Numbered from the stretch's first letter, positions 52,620 to 62,547 are shown. The stretch is 64,000 bases of DNA from an uncultured Bacteroidales bacterium (GCA_902781515.1 CACZJU010000006.1:27877-91876), one strand, 5' to 3'. Numbers and translations: made by a program. The notes: generated from the letters alone by a model not told the origin.

Positions 52620-53591
52620 TCAGCCGTTAAAGTCAATCGATAATCGCTTATCAGTAACACGAGCAGAAAAACCGTGTTCGGGATTACCTGCCAACAGACG
52701 GTCGGCATTTCCTAATTTCTCATAGACCTGAATAGCGAGCCAACCCATGGTTTTACGGAAGTTCACTTCTACACACGGATGAACGCGCCCGTCCCGGAGC
52801 CTCATCATATCTATTCCCACTGGACCTCTATACTTCAGCTTACCCAGTTCGTCGATATGATAACTTATAAGACTGTCGAGAAATGATTGGGGCAAATCGA
52901 TAATTCCGAGTAGTTTCTCCTGACTTGCAACGACATTACCACCATAATGCCCAGTTTCATCGGCAGAAAATACACTATATCCAAGGAAATGCGCTCCATC
53001 ATCGGAAACATCAAATTCCAGAGCGAAATCCAGAGCCTTATTATCATAGAATGGCTCCACAACTATGCCTCCCTGCTCACGGATTACACGCTCAATACGC
53101 TGCATTGTAGTTTGATCGGTAAAATCCTTTCCGACAATAATATTGCCCCGTCCGCTGCTTGACCAGGGAGACTTTAAAATTGAAGATTTAAAATTCTTTC
53201 CCCGCTTCGCTCTGAAAGCGAACAAGTTCGAGCGGAAAATTGAAAATTGAACTTCATCGAGGGAGGTGCAGAAGCGTGCTTGGCAAGGCACCAACATATC
53301 ACGCCCATTCAGCCCATTCAGCCTAGCATAATAGTTTACTCCAAATTCGCGGCTCGAAAGGCGGCGTACCTCGGCGAGCCACTCATCACTGGGCAATTGG
53401 TCGGCAGGAACACCCATTCGGAGATAGCGCTGCTTGGTAGCCAAGCTCCAGCCCCACGGACCTTCTTCCCACAGGTGAGCAAGGTCGGCAAGGTCGTCCT
53501 CCATCTGCTGAATACGACGTGGGGGAAAGTACTGACGCACATTAGCAGCCAGTGCCATATCGTTCGATGGGTTGAAAAATGCTGACAGCAT
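52620..53591 (-). CDS. ATP-grasp-like protein
   Basis: A 323-residue protein. The N-terminal region begins FFNPSNDMALAANVRQYFPP; the second half has ATP-grasp-like features (LKSPWSSSGRGNIIV glycine-rich loop, FDVSDDGAHFLGYSVF, GPVGIDMMRL, CVEVNFRKTMGW). The family of substrate ligases is recognisable but not this member's substrate. An unusual insert (VQFSIFRSNLFAFRAKRGKNF and on) before the loop is encoded by an AT-rich micro-repeat with extra bases (53171-53250). Its stop lies nine bases past the AraC-gene stop, facing it. Confidence 0.75.
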   Translation of the reverse strand: MLSAFFNPSNDMALAANVRQYFPPRRIQQMEDDLADLAHLWEEGPWGWSLATKQRYLRMGVPADQLPSDEWLAEVRRLSSREFGVNYYARLNGLNGRDMLVPCQARFCTSLDEVQFSIFRSNLFAFRAKRGKNFKSSILKSPWSSSGRGNIIVGKDFTDQTTMQRIERVIREQGGIVVEPFYDNKALDFALEFDVSDDGAHFLGYSVFSADETGHYGGNVVASQEKLLGIIDLPQSFLDSLISYHIDELGKLKYRGPVGIDMMRLRDGRVHPCVEVNFRKTMGWLAIQVYEKLGNADRLLAGNPEHGFSARVTDKRLSIDFNG

Positions 53592-53710
53592 TTTAATGGA
53601 TAATTGACAATGGATAATTGATAATTATGAGTTGACTATGCAAATATATAAAAAAAGTATAAAAGGATAAAACTTTCAACTTTCAACTTTCAACTTTCAA
53701 CTTATATTCG

Positions 53711-53718
53711 TACCTTTG
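53711..53718 (+). promoter_or_regulatory. Promoter -7 element, near-leaderless
   Basis: TACCTTTG, five bases before ATG 53724; the space upstream is a CAACTTT tandem run (53672-53702) rather than a TTTG box. Confidence 0.55.
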
Positions 53719-53723
53719 CGGAG

Positions 53724-54137
53724 ATGAAACGCATATTACTGCTCATAACGCTTGTTTTATGTGCCCATTTTGTGCGGGCACAGAGCGAGAAGAAAGACAC
53801 GCTGAATCCAGACACTACGCTGCAGGGAGTGAAGATGCGCGAAGTGGTGGTAACGAAGGACCGGCGTCTGCCAATTTTCGTAAACCCTCAGACAACACCA
53901 CAGGCTCCGCGTGTAAAGTCGCTGAGTGAAATCATAGGTCGTAAGGCCACCGATATGATTCTGCATCCATTTGCAGTAAAGCGTCGCAAGGAGGAACGCC
54001 GTCGCAAGAAGGTTGACAAGAAACTTTGGGAATATGACCATATAAAGACCGACAACGAGCTATTGCGCGAAGCCCTCATCAAAGAAGGCATAGACCCCGA
54101 CAGCCTTTTAAGGTTAAAATTGAAAATTGATAATTGA
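53724..54137 (+). CDS. Small secreted hypothetical protein
   Basis: A 137-residue exported protein, signal peptide 1-19 (ending HFVRAQS). Residues 31-80 include TTLQGVKMREVVVTKDRRLP, reminiscent of TonB-linked N-terminal extensions (the EVVVT phrase), and a very basic stretch (VKRRKEERRRKKVDKKLWEY). The last residues LKLKIDN lie in an AT-rich micro-repeat. Function is unknown. Confidence 0.6.
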   Translation: MKRILLLITLVLCAHFVRAQSEKKDTLNPDTTLQGVKMREVVVTKDRRLPIFVNPQTTPQAPRVKSLSEIIGRKATDMILHPFAVKRRKEERRRKKVDKKLWEYDHIKTDNELLREALIKEGIDPDSLLRLKLKIDN

Positions 54138-54185
54138 AAAATCCAAACCTCTAAACTATAAACCTCTAAACTTTAAACTATACAT

Positions 54186-55826
54186 ATGGAATTCAAGTAT
54201 GCACCCATGTTTCAACTGGGTAAAGACGAGACCGAGTATTACCTCCTTTCAAAGGAGGGAGTTAGCGTAAGCGAATTCGAGGGACATCCCATCCTGAAGG
54301 TTAGCCCTGAGGCCCTTACCATGATGTCGAAGCAGGCCTTCCACGATGTCAGCTTCATGCTGCGTCGCAGTCACAACGAGCAGGTAGCCAAGATACTGCG
54401 CGACCCAGAGGCCAGTGAGAACGATAAGTATGTGGCACTGACCTTCCTGCGCAATGCCGAGGTAGCTTGCAAGGGACAGCTTCCCCTGTGTCAGGACACT
54501 GGTACTGCCATCATTCATGGCGAGAAGGGTCAGCAGGTATGGACAGGCTTCTGCGACGAAGAGGCTCTGTCGAAGGGTGTCTTCGAGACTTACACCGAGG
54601 ACAATCTGCGCTACAGTCAGAATGCTCCGCTCACCATGTTCGATGAAGTGAACACCAAGTGCAACCTGCCTGCACAGATTGACCTTGAGGCTGCCGAAGG
54701 CATGGAATACCGCTTCCTTATGGTTACCAAGGGCGGAGGTTCTGCCAACAAGACTTACCTATATCAGGAGACCAAAGCCCGCATCCAGAATCGTGGCACT
54801 CTCATCCCATTCCTCGTGGAGAAAATGAAAAGCCTTGGCACAGCTGCCTGTCCTCCCTACCATATCGCCATCGTCATTGGTGGAACATCTGCCGAGAAGA
54901 ACCTGCTGACGGTGAAACTTGCCAGCACACACTACTACGACTCTCTGCCCACTACGGGCGACGAGACCGGTCGTGCCTTCCGCGATATCGAATTGGAGAA
55001 GGAACTCCTGCAGGAGGCCTATAAGATCGGACTTGGCGCTCAGTTCGGCGGCAAATATATGGCTCACGATGTTCGCGTGGTTCGTCTGCCCCGTCATGGT
55101 GCTTCGTGCCCCATCGGCTTAGGAGTAAGCTGCTCTGCCGACCGTAACATCAAGGCTAAGATCAACAAGGACGGTATCTGGATTGAGAAGATGGACGACA
55201 AACCATACGAACTGATTCCAGAAGAACTGCGCAAGGCAGGTGAGGGAGAAGTGGTTCGCGTGGACCTGAACCGCCCCATGTCGGAGGTCTGCAAGCAACT
55301 CTCACAATATCCCGTCAGCACCCGCCTCTCGCTGAACGGTACCATCATTGTTGGTCGCGACATTGCTCACGCCAAGATTAAGGCTCGCCTCGATGCTGGC
55401 GAAGGAATGCCTCAGTACCTGAAGGACCATCCCATCTACTATGCAGGTCCTGCCAAGACTCCTTGCGGCATGGCTTGTGGTTCTATGGGTCCCACCACTG
55501 CTGGTCGTATGGACCCCTACGTCAACGAGTTCCAAGACCACGGCGGTTCAATGATTATGCTCGCCAAGGGTAACCGTTCGCAGGACGTTACCGATGCCTG
55601 CAAGAAGCACGGAGGTTTCTATCTGGGCTCCATCGGCGGTCCCGCTGCCATTCTAGCCCAGAACAACATCAAGTCTATAGAGTGCGTCGAATATCCTGAA
55701 CTCGGCATGGAAGCCATCTGGAAGATTGAAGTCGAGGACTTCCCCGCCTTCATCCTCGTAGATGACAAGGGCAACGACTTCTTCAAGCAGCTCAAGCCCT
55801 GTCAAGGATGCAAGATCCTAGGCTAA
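54186..55826 (+). CDS. Class I fumarate hydratase (iron-sulfur)
   Basis: A 546-residue enzyme of the FumA/FumB type that interconverts fumarate and malate. Conserved Cys needed for the [4Fe-4S] cluster are present ([32 protein letters not shown]). The C-terminal part has [19 protein letters not shown]. This enzyme is oxygen-sensitive, in keeping with an anaerobe. It is monocistronic and followed by a strong terminator. Confidence 0.95.
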   Translation: MEFKYAPMFQLGKDETEYYLLSKEGVSVSEFEGHPILKVSPEALTMMSKQAFHDVSFMLRRSHNEQVAKILRDPEASENDKYVALTFLRNAEVACKGQLPLCQDTGTAIIHGEKGQQVWTGFCDEEALSKGVFETYTEDNLRYSQNAPLTMFDEVNTKCNLPAQIDLEAAEGMEYRFLMVTKGGGSANKTYLYQETKARIQNRGTLIPFLVEKMKSLGTAACPPYHIAIVIGGTSAEKNLLTVKLASTHYYDSLPTTGDETGRAFRDIELEKELLQEAYKIGLGAQFGGKYMAHDVRVVRLPRHGASCPIGLGVSCSADRNIKAKINKDGIWIEKMDDKPYELIPEELRKAGEGEVVRVDLNRPMSEVCKQLSQYPVSTRLSLNGTIIVGRDIAHAKIKARLDAGEGMPQYLKDHPIYYAGPAKTPCGMACGSMGPTTAGRMDPYVNEFQDHGGSMIMLAKGNRSQDVTDACKKHGGFYLGSIGGPAAILAQNNIKSIECVEYPELGMEAIWKIEVEDFPAFILVDDKGNDFFKQLKPCQGCKILG

Positions 55827-55851
55827 AGGCTAAGGACAAAATATAAACGAG

Positions 55852-55881
55852 AAGCGGAGTGACTTGTGGGTCACTCCGCTT
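55852..55881. terminator. Bidirectional terminator between fumarase and pnp
   Basis: A perfect 12-bp stem AAGCGGAGTGAC / GTCACTCCGCTT with a six-base loop. It lies 25 bases past the fumarase stop. For pnp it sits 22 bases after the TAA at 55904 but 100 after the present stop, which matches the tail remnant described below. Confidence 0.85.
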
Positions 55882-55903
55882 GCTTTATGGATGGGGCGAA
55901 GGA

Positions 55904-55981
55904 TTACTCCTCGCTCTTGTGTTCTCCACGCTCGGGACGGGGACGACGCTCGCCATCACGTTGACCTTCGGTCTTCGTCGT
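55904..55981 (-). pseudogene. Detached end of the Pnp basic tail
   Basis: Directly after the pnp stop TGA (55982-55984) the same frame stays open for 25 codons to TAA 55904, reading [20 protein letters not shown] then [16 protein letters not shown] repeats the motif in the annotated Pnp tail. Arg CGA to TGA is a one-base change, and the terminator follows the later stop. This is best explained as a recent nonsense change, or a stop that is read through. Confidence 0.7.
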
Positions 55982-58231
55982 TCACGACTCGGCAGAATCC
56001 GGACGAGTCCGCTTCTGCTCTCGCTGCTCGCGACGTTCGGGACGGGGACGGCGCTCACCACGTTCGGGACGAGGACGACGCTCACGCTCTACATAACCTT
56101 CGGGCTTCTCCATGAGGGCACGACGGCTGAGCTTGAACTTACCGGTCTTCTCATCGATGTCGATAAGCTTAACCTGAATCTTGTCGCCTTCCTTCAGACC
56201 TGTCTCTTCAACGGTCTCCAGACGCTTCCAATCCAGTTCGCTGATGTGGAGCAGACCATCCTTGCCAGGCATGAACTCTACGAATGCGCCGTAGGGCATG
56301 ATGCTGCGAACCTCGCCTTCGTAAACCTCACCAACCTCGGGCAGGGCAACGATAGCACGAATCTTAGCCATTGCAGCATCGATGCTTGCCTTATCGGAAG
56401 CACAAACCTGCACCTTGCCTACGCCGTCTTCCTCGTCAATGGTAATAACGGCACCAGTCTCTTCCTGCATACCCTGAATAATCTTTCCACCCGGGCCGAT
56501 GACAGCTCCGATGAACTCCTTCGGGATAATCAGTTGCTCGATACGAGGAACATGAGGCTTCAGTTCGGGACGTGGAGCAGGCAGGGTCTTCAGCATCTCA
56601 CCAAGGATGTGCTCACGACCGGCCTTTGCCTGCATCAGAGCCTTCTCCAGAATCTCATAACTCAGACCATCGCACTTGATGTCCATCTGAGTAGCAGTCA
56701 GACCATTGGGGGTACCTGTGGTCTTGAAGTCCATATCGCCAAGGTGGTCCTCGTCGCCAAGGATATCAGAAAGCACTGCGTACTTGTCTTCACCTGGGTT
56801 CTTGATAAGACCCATAGCAATACCGCTTACTGGGTTCTTCAAGGGCACACCGGCATCCATCAGGCTCAAGCAGCCTGCGCATACGGTAGCCATAGAAGAG
56901 GAACCATTAGACTCCAGAATATCACTTACCACACGAACTGTGTAAGGATAGTCCTCGGGAATCTGACCCTTCAGACCGCGCCAAGCCAAGTGACCGTGAC
57001 CAATCTCACGACGACCTACGCCGCGCTGGGCCTTTGCCTCACCTGTTGAGAAGGGAGGGAAGTTATAGTGAAGAAGGAAACGCATATAGCTCTTGTCGAG
57101 TACATCGTCCACCAGTTTCTCGTCGAGTTTTGTACCAAGAGTGGTAGTGCTGAGAGACTGTGTCTCACCACGAGTGAAGATGGCACTTCCGTGAGGCATG
57201 GGCAGAGGACCTGCCTCGCACCAGATGGGACGAATGTCGGTAGTCTTACGACCATCGAGACGGATTCCCTCGTCAAGTACACAACGACGCATAGCATCGC
57301 GTTCTACATCGTGGTAGTAACGGTCGATGAGAGCATTCTTCTCTTCCAGTTCCTCGGCAGCCATATCGGCATGAGCCTCGGCATAGCGAACCTTGAAGTC
57401 CTCACGAATCTTCTCAAAGGCTTCAGCACGGGCGTGTTTCTCAAGAGCCTGCTTCGTAACATCGTAGGCGGGCTGATAGCACTCGTTCTTCACCTGTTCG
57501 CGCAGTTCCTCGTCGTTAACCTCGTGGCAGTACTCACGCTTAACATCGGTTCCCAGTTCCTTAGAGAGTTCCTTCTGCAGACGGCACATGGGCTTGATAG
57601 CCTCGTGAGCAGCCTTCAGGGCAGCAAGGAGGTCGCTCTCCTGTACTTCCTTCATCTCACCCTCCACCATCATGATATTCTCTTCGGTGGCACCTACCAT
57701 CAGGTCCATATCGGCCTGCTTCAGTTGCTCGAAAGTGGGGTTGATGACAAACTCGCCGTTGATACGGGCAACACGTACTTCGGAGATGGGACCCTCGAAG
57801 GGTATATCGCTGGCAGCCAGAGCAGCAGAGGCGGCAAAACCTGCCAATGCATCGGGCATATCCACGCCATCGGCGGAGAAGAGGATTACATTCACGTAGA
57901 CCTCAGCATGATAGTTGCTGGGGAAGAGGGGACGCAGTGCGCGGTCCACCAGACGACAGGTCAGAATCTCGTCGTCGTTAGCTTTACCCTCGCGCTTCGT
58001 GAATCCGCCTGGGAATCTTCCAGCTGCGGAATACTTTTCTCTGTACTCTACCTGCAAGGGCATGAAATCTGTTCCGGGAACGGCATCTTTGGCGGCGCAA
58101 ACAGTGGCCAGGAGCATCGTATTGTTCATGCGCAGCATGACGGCTCCATCGGCTTGTTTCGCCAGTTTCCCGGTCTCGATGCTGATGGTTCTTCCATCAG
58201 GCAACTCGACTGTCTTTGTAATAACGTTCAT
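55982..58231 (-). CDS. pnp: Polyribonucleotide nucleotidyltransferase
   Basis: A 749-residue 3'-5' exoribonuclease/RNA polymerase. Two RNase PH domains (about 10-230 and 320-560), a KH domain ([20 protein letters not shown]) and an S1 domain ([20 protein letters not shown]) precede an Arg/Glu/Pro-rich tail ([20 protein letters not shown]). Function is RNA turnover. The tail stops early at TGA 55984 (see the remnant). ORFs on the opposite strand are shadows. Confidence 0.96.
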   Translation of the reverse strand: MNVITKTVELPDGRTISIETGKLAKQADGAVMLRMNNTMLLATVCAAKDAVPGTDFMPLQVEYREKYSAAGRFPGGFTKREGKANDDEILTCRLVDRALRPLFPSNYHAEVYVNVILFSADGVDMPDALAGFAASAALAASDIPFEGPISEVRVARINGEFVINPTFEQLKQADMDLMVGATEENIMMVEGEMKEVQESDLLAALKAAHEAIKPMCRLQKELSKELGTDVKREYCHEVNDEELREQVKNECYQPAYDVTKQALEKHARAEAFEKIREDFKVRYAEAHADMAAEELEEKNALIDRYYHDVERDAMRRCVLDEGIRLDGRKTTDIRPIWCEAGPLPMPHGSAIFTRGETQSLSTTTLGTKLDEKLVDDVLDKSYMRFLLHYNFPPFSTGEAKAQRGVGRREIGHGHLAWRGLKGQIPEDYPYTVRVVSDILESNGSSSMATVCAGCLSLMDAGVPLKNPVSGIAMGLIKNPGEDKYAVLSDILGDEDHLGDMDFKTTGTPNGLTATQMDIKCDGLSYEILEKALMQAKAGREHILGEMLKTLPAPRPELKPHVPRIEQLIIPKEFIGAVIGPGGKIIQGMQEETGAVITIDEEDGVGKVQVCASDKASIDAAMAKIRAIVALPEVGEVYEGEVRSIMPYGAFVEFMPGKDGLLHISELDWKRLETVEETGLKEGDKIQVKLIDIDEKTGKFKLSRRALMEKPEGYVERERRPRPERGERRPRPERREQREQKRTRPDSAES

Positions 58232-58288
58232 CTAAGTTTTGTGTATAAAATGTGTATAGAAACATGCGCTCGTGCGCAATTTGGCCGC

Positions 58289-58335
58289 AAAGATAGTAAA
58301 ATAAATTGAATATTGAAAATTATTATTTATCTTTG
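58289..58335. promoter_or_regulatory. Divergent promoters of pnp (minus) and tadA (plus)
   Basis: TATCTTTG on the minus strand at 58289-58296 serves pnp; TATCTTTG on the plus strand at 58328-58335 serves tadA, with TTG at 58307-58309, 18 bases upstream. The two overlap, sharing 32 AT-rich bases that include ATTGAATATTGAAAATTATT. Confidence 0.6.
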
Positions 58336-58358
58336 TATGCAGAATAAACGAAACAGCT

Positions 58359-58796
58359 ATGACACACGACGACACATTCTATATGAACAAAGCACTGGAG
58401 GAAGCGCGCCGTGCTCTCGACAAAGGTGAAGTTCCCATAGGTGCCGTAGTGGTATGTCGCGACACCATCATAGGTCGCGGGCACAACCTCACGGAGACAC
58501 TCACCGATGTAACAGCTCATGCCGAGATGCAGGCCATAACAGCAGCTGCCAACGAACTCGGAGGGAAGTATCTGACAGACTGCACCCTATATGTAACTGT
58601 TGAACCATGTGTCATGTGTGCTGGAGCTTTGGGATGGTCGCAGATAGGACGTGTGGTGTTTGGTACTGCCGACGAAAAACGCGGCTACCAGCGTTTCGCC
58701 CCCGAGGCTCTGCACCCTCGCACAGAAGTAACCGCCGGCGTCCTTGAGGAAGAATGCCGACGGCTAATGCAGGAATTTTTTAGAAGTAAGAGGTGA
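58359..58796 (+). CDS. tadA: tRNA-specific adenosine deaminase
   Basis: A 145-residue zinc deaminase that converts A34 to inosine in tRNA-Arg. The zinc site is HAE at 54-56 and PCVMC at 83-87. A close relative, guanine deaminase, has the same signature, but length and start (MNKALEEARRALDKGEVPIG) match TadA. Confidence 0.9.
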   Translation: MTHDDTFYMNKALEEARRALDKGEVPIGAVVVCRDTIIGRGHNLTETLTDVTAHAEMQAITAAANELGGKYLTDCTLYVTVEPCVMCAGALGWSQIGRVVFGTADEKRGYQRFAPEALHPRTEVTAGVLEEECRRLMQEFFRSKR

Positions 58797-58805
58797 GAGG
58801 TGAGA

Positions 58806-60170
58806 TTATTCCTCCTCGTAATGCGTGAAGAGGAAATCGTTGTAAGGATACTTCTGCACATGCAACTCCCTTACCTTTTTATACAGCACATCGCGGAGTT
58901 CATCGATATTGGTACGTTCGCGTGCCGAAATGAAGATGCAGTCACCCCCAAGCTTTGCCATCCACGTCTGCATAAGGTCACCAAGGGATATATTCTCCTT
59001 GGTCTTTTCCGTTAGGTCGTCGGCATCTTTCTCCACCCATTCGTAGGCATCCACCTTATTAAAGATTATCATCTGCGGTTTCTCGGCACAACCAAGGTCC
59101 GCAAGAGTCTTGTCCACCACCTTTATCTGGTCTTCGAAGTCAGGATGCGAGATATCCACTACATGCACCAATAGGTCGGCTTCACGCACCTCGTCGAGGG
59201 TAGATTTAAAGGAATCTACAAGGTCGGTAGGCAGTTTACGGATAAAGCCCACTGTATCGGAAAGAAGGAAAGGCAGATTGTCGATAATCACCTTACGGAC
59301 TGTAGTGTCGAGCGTGGCAAAGAGCTTATTCTCGGCAAAAACCTCGCTCTTGGCAAGCAGGTTCAGGAGAGTACTCTTTCCCACATTAGTATATCCCACC
59401 AAAGCCACACGAATCATACGACCGCGATTACCACGCTGTGTAGTCTTCTGACGGTCAATCTCTGCCAAGCGCTGTTTTAGCAGCGACATACGGTTGAGTA
59501 TGATACGACGGTCCATCTCCAACTGTGTTTCACCAGGACCACGCAATCCCACACTACCCTTTCCGCCTCCACCGCCAGAACCACCGCCCTGACGTTCGAG
59601 GTGAGTCCACAGACGTTGCAAACGGGGCAGCATATAACGATACTGCGCCAACTCCACCTGGGTCTTGGCATTTGCCGTCTGGGCTCGCATGGCAAAGATG
59701 TCGAGGATAAGACTCGTACGGTCCAGAATCTTTACCTTCAGTTCTGCCTCGATGTTGCGCAACTGCTTTGCCGACAGTTCATCATCGAAGATTACCATCG
59801 ACACCTCGCGCTCTGCATCCTCTTCAGCCTGGATGTATTCACGAATCTCCTTAAGCTTACCGATACCGAGATAGGTAACACTGCTGGGACCGTTCATGCG
59901 CTGTGTGAAGCGCTTTATTGTTACGGCTCCGGCAGTAGTGGCCAAAAACTCCAATTCATCGAGGTATTCAGTGGTTTTACGCTCGTTCTGACTTGGCGTT
60001 ATCAAGCCCACAAGGATTGCCGTTTCTGGACCTTGTTCTTCGTGATAGAACTGCTGTCGTCCGCTACCACCCAAACCCTCTTGCATACGGGTGGCAGAGG
60101 TCGCTGATGCAACCCCTCTCCCGACCTCCCCCGAGGGGGAGGAGTAGTAACTCCTACTCTTTTTCGACAC
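58806..60170 (-). CDS. hflX: Ribosome-associated GTPase HflX
   Basis: A 454-residue GTPase that rescues or splits stalled ribosomes. It has an N-terminal HflX domain (VTYLGIGKLKEIREYIQAEE), a Gly-rich linker (GGGSGGGGGKGSVGLRGPGE) and a G domain with GYTNVGKST, DTVGFI and NKVD. It probably starts at GTG 60170, two bases past the previous stop. The first 45 residues (SSPSGEVGRGVAS and a Gly-rich piece) are unlike typical HflX and are encoded by a GC-rich palindromic micro-repeat (60108-60148); the true family start may be nearer ETAILVGL. Confidence 0.93.
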   Translation of the reverse strand: MSKKSRSYYSSPSGEVGRGVASATSATRMQEGLGGSGRQQFYHEEQGPETAILVGLITPSQNERKTTEYLDELEFLATTAGAVTIKRFTQRMNGPSSVTYLGIGKLKEIREYIQAEEDAEREVSMVIFDDELSAKQLRNIEAELKVKILDRTSLILDIFAMRAQTANAKTQVELAQYRYMLPRLQRLWTHLERQGGGSGGGGGKGSVGLRGPGETQLEMDRRIILNRMSLLKQRLAEIDRQKTTQRGNRGRMIRVALVGYTNVGKSTLLNLLAKSEVFAENKLFATLDTTVRKVIIDNLPFLLSDTVGFIRKLPTDLVDSFKSTLDEVREADLLVHVVDISHPDFEDQIKVVDKTLADLGCAEKPQMIIFNKVDAYEWVEKDADDLTEKTKENISLGDLMQTWMAKLGGDCIFISARERTNIDELRDVLYKKVRELHVQKYPYNDFLFTHYEEE

Positions 60171-60172
60171 GC

Positions 60173-61027
60173 TTATTTAACTCTTATAACAAGGAACTTG
60201 CTGACACTCCAGAACTTATTTGCCTCAGTGATACGCAGCACATACTCACCCTTCTCGTCCTTCTGCAGAGTATAACTGCCAGCGGGGTGAGTAGTCAGAA
60301 TCTGGGCACTCTTGCTATAGAGCTTTATTTCCTTCATCACGCGGATGTCGCACTGTGTGAAGTAGTCTTTGTTGAAGTCAGCAGTCTTCAGTACATCGCC
60401 GTCCTTCAGAATCTTCTGCTCCTTCAGTTCAGCCTTAGTTCCAAATACGAACCATGCAGTGTGCAGGTCCTTGTCCTGTGCAGCCATAGTCTCCGACTTC
60501 TGACGGTTCTCCTGAGTCAGCGAATTAACATTTTCGCTCAGGTTGTCAATCTGGTCGCCCTGCTCTGCAATCAGGATATCCTTCTCTGCCAACTGTGCCT
60601 CAAGTTCCTGAATACGCTGTCCCTGTGCCTCCAACTGTTCTTGAAGACCCTGAATAGTACGTTCCAAAGACTTGGCATTCACGTTCGATTTCTTCAGCTT
60701 ATCCTGCAACTGGGCAATCATCTCGCGGTTCTGTTGCATAGCCTGCTGAATATATTGCATATTCTCTGTGATGATGCTACGGGTTGATGCACCTTCGGGC
60801 TGACCATTGGCAATGGTAACACGACCTTCAGCCTCGTTGATACGACGGAAACCTTCCTGCACCTCGTTAATGGCACCCATGATTTCGTCCAACTCATCAT
60901 CGCGCTGGTTGATGATTTGCATCAGTGAGTCGCGTTCACGCATTGCCTGCTCTGCACTACCCTTTCCGAACTGATCACAAGAGGCCAGTGTCACTACCGA
61001 CAGGGCCAAAATGAATAACTTTTTCAT
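60173..61027 (-). CDS. Coiled-coil lipoprotein
   Basis: A 284-residue lipoprotein from ATG 61027 (MKKLFILALSVVTLASCDQF). After the lipobox LASC, residues 30-175 are a long coiled coil (RDSLMQIINQRDDELDEIMG, QDKLKKSNVNAKSLERTIQG, QRIQELEAQLAEKDILIAEQ). The C-terminal 100 residues are beta-rich (FVFGTKAELKEQKIL, SYTLQKDEKGEYVLRI). It resembles Bacteroidales proteins labelled Cbp1-family collagen-binding adhesins; that name is recalled, not shown. It lies between rsmI and hflX in one operon. Confidence 0.7.
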   Translation of the reverse strand: MKKLFILALSVVTLASCDQFGKGSAEQAMRERDSLMQIINQRDDELDEIMGAINEVQEGFRRINEAEGRVTIANGQPEGASTRSIITENMQYIQQAMQQNREMIAQLQDKLKKSNVNAKSLERTIQGLQEQLEAQGQRIQELEAQLAEKDILIAEQGDQIDNLSENVNSLTQENRQKSETMAAQDKDLHTAWFVFGTKAELKEQKILKDGDVLKTADFNKDYFTQCDIRVMKEIKLYSKSAQILTTHPAGSYTLQKDEKGEYVLRITEANKFWSVSKFLVIRVK

Positions 61028-61031
61028 ACGT

Positions 61032-61859
61032 TTATTCTCCTTTCTCAAGTTGTTTGCGTTGATATTTTGATATTTTTTTCTCTGTATTCTCCATTAACCC
61101 CCTACGCTCGGCTCTGCCGCTTGGCTCGTCCAAGAACCCTTGAACTCCTGAACCTTTTGAACCTTTTAAACCCCTTAAACTCTCCAGTTCCTCAGCACCT
61201 GCCACAACAATGACGAACTCACCACGAGGTTCTGTAACTCGGAAATACTCTGCCACCTCCGTCAAAGTGCCGCGCCTACATTCTTCATGTACTTTCGATA
61301 TCTCGCGCACCACAGCCACCTGACGCTCGCCGCCGAACACTTCGGCCATCTGTTCCAAACACTTCACCACACGATGGGGACTTTCATAGAACACCATAGT
61401 ACGCTGCTCAGTACGCAACTGTTCCAAACGGCTCTGCCTTCCCTTCTTCTGTGGAAGGAAACCCTCGAAACAGAACTTGTCGCAAGGAAGTCCGCTTGTC
61501 ACCAATGCCGGCACGAATGCTGTGGCTCCAGGCAATGTCTGTACCTCCACCCCGGCCTTCACAGCCTCACGCACTATCAGATAACCAGGATCGCTGATGC
61601 CCGGAGTACCGGCATCACTTACCAAAGCCATACACTCCCCTGCCTGTAATCGGCGAACGAGTGACGTCACCACCTGATGTTCGTTGAATTTATGGAAAGA
61701 CATCATGGGCCTACTGATGTCAAAATGGTGCAACAACAAACCTGATGTACGCGTATCCTCAGCCAACACAAGGTCGGCCTCGCGCAACACTCGCAGCGCA
61801 CGGGCTGTGATGTCCTCCAAATTACCCACTGGTGTGGGAACGACATACAATATTCCCAT
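61032..61859 (-). CDS. rsmI: 16S rRNA 2'-O-ribose C1402 methyltransferase
   Basis: A 275-residue enzyme that methylates C1402 of 16S rRNA with SAM. Start ATG 61859 (MGILYVVPTPVGNLEDITAR). Motifs: AEDTRTSGLLLHHF, SFHKFNEHQ, SDAGTPGISDPGYL, GATAFVPALV, FYESPHRV. The segment GLKGSKGSGVQGFLDEPSGR before the C-terminal basic end is encoded by a GGTTCAAGG-type micro-repeat (61120-61185). The next gene starts four bases after its stop. Confidence 0.94.
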   Translation of the reverse strand: MGILYVVPTPVGNLEDITARALRVLREADLVLAEDTRTSGLLLHHFDISRPMMSFHKFNEHQVVTSLVRRLQAGECMALVSDAGTPGISDPGYLIVREAVKAGVEVQTLPGATAFVPALVTSGLPCDKFCFEGFLPQKKGRQSRLEQLRTEQRTMVFYESPHRVVKCLEQMAEVFGGERQVAVVREISKVHEECRRGTLTEVAEYFRVTEPRGEFVIVVAGAEELESLRGLKGSKGSGVQGFLDEPSGRAERRGLMENTEKKISKYQRKQLEKGE

Positions 61860-61920
61860 ATTCGGCAACAAAAATACGAATTAATTCTTAATTCTTAATT
61901 CTTAATTCTTAATTTATTTG

Positions 61921-61928
61921 TATTTTTG
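61921..61928 (+). promoter_or_regulatory. Promoter -7 element of tdk
   Basis: TATTTTTG, 34 bases before ATG 61963. The upstream side is an AATTCTT tandem run (61880-61912) with no TTTG at the right distance. Confidence 0.5.
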
Positions 61929-61962
61929 CGACAAATTAAGATACTATAACATAAACGGACTT

Positions 61963-62547
61963 ATGTCATTAAAAATAGCTGAACGTAGCGGTGAAATGAT
62001 GCGCCAAGGGCGTGTGGAGGTCATCTGCGGCTCCATGTTCTCAGGTAAGACAGAGGAACTTATCCGTCGCATGAAACGGGCGAAGTTCGCCAAACAGAAA
62101 GTGGAAATATTCAAGCCTGCCATCGATACTCGTTATTCGCAGGAAGATGTGGTGTCCCACGAAGGCAACAGCATCCCCAGCACACCCGTTGACTCCTCAG
62201 CAAGCATACTCCTGATGGCAAGCGACAACGAGGTCGTGGGCATCGATGAAGCTCAGTTCTTCGATCCCGGCATCGTCGATGTTTGTCAGGAACTTGCCTC
62301 ACGTGGCGTACGTGTCATAGTGGCTGGTCTCGACCTTGACTTCCAAGGCCGTCCATTCGGTCCCATGCCTGCCCTATGTGCCATTGCCGACGATGTTGCC
62401 AAGCAGCATGCCATCTGTGTTCGTTGTGGTGCCCTTGCTTATGTTAGTCACCGCATCGTAGCCGGCGAGAAACAGGTGATGCTTGGTGAGAAACAGGAAT
62501 ATGAACCTCTCTGCCGCCACTGCTACCAGGAAGCGATGAAGGGTTAA
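61963..62547 (+). CDS. tdk: Thymidine kinase
   Basis: A 194-residue type II thymidine kinase that salvages thymidine. Walker A is [11 protein letters not shown], the Walker B-like block [11 protein letters not shown], and the zinc site CVRCG / CRHC lies in the C-terminal lobe. ATG 61963 is used ([15 protein letters not shown]). Its stop codon lies inside the first unit of a 7-bp tandem repeat. Confidence 0.94.
   Translation: MSLKIAERSGEMMRQGRVEVICGSMFSGKTEELIRRMKRAKFAKQKVEIFKPAIDTRYSQEDVVSHEGNSIPSTPVDSSASILLMASDNEVVGIDEAQFFDPGIVDVCQELASRGVRVIVAGLDLDFQGRPFGPMPALCAIADDVAKQHAICVRCGALAYVSHRIVAGEKQVMLGEKQEYEPLCRHCYQEAMKG

Noticed and set aside
55859-58309. Long plus-strand open frames opposite pnp
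   Set aside because: They lie antisense to pnp, whose frame shows clear domain motifs; the plus frames have no recognisable domains and reflect codon bias.
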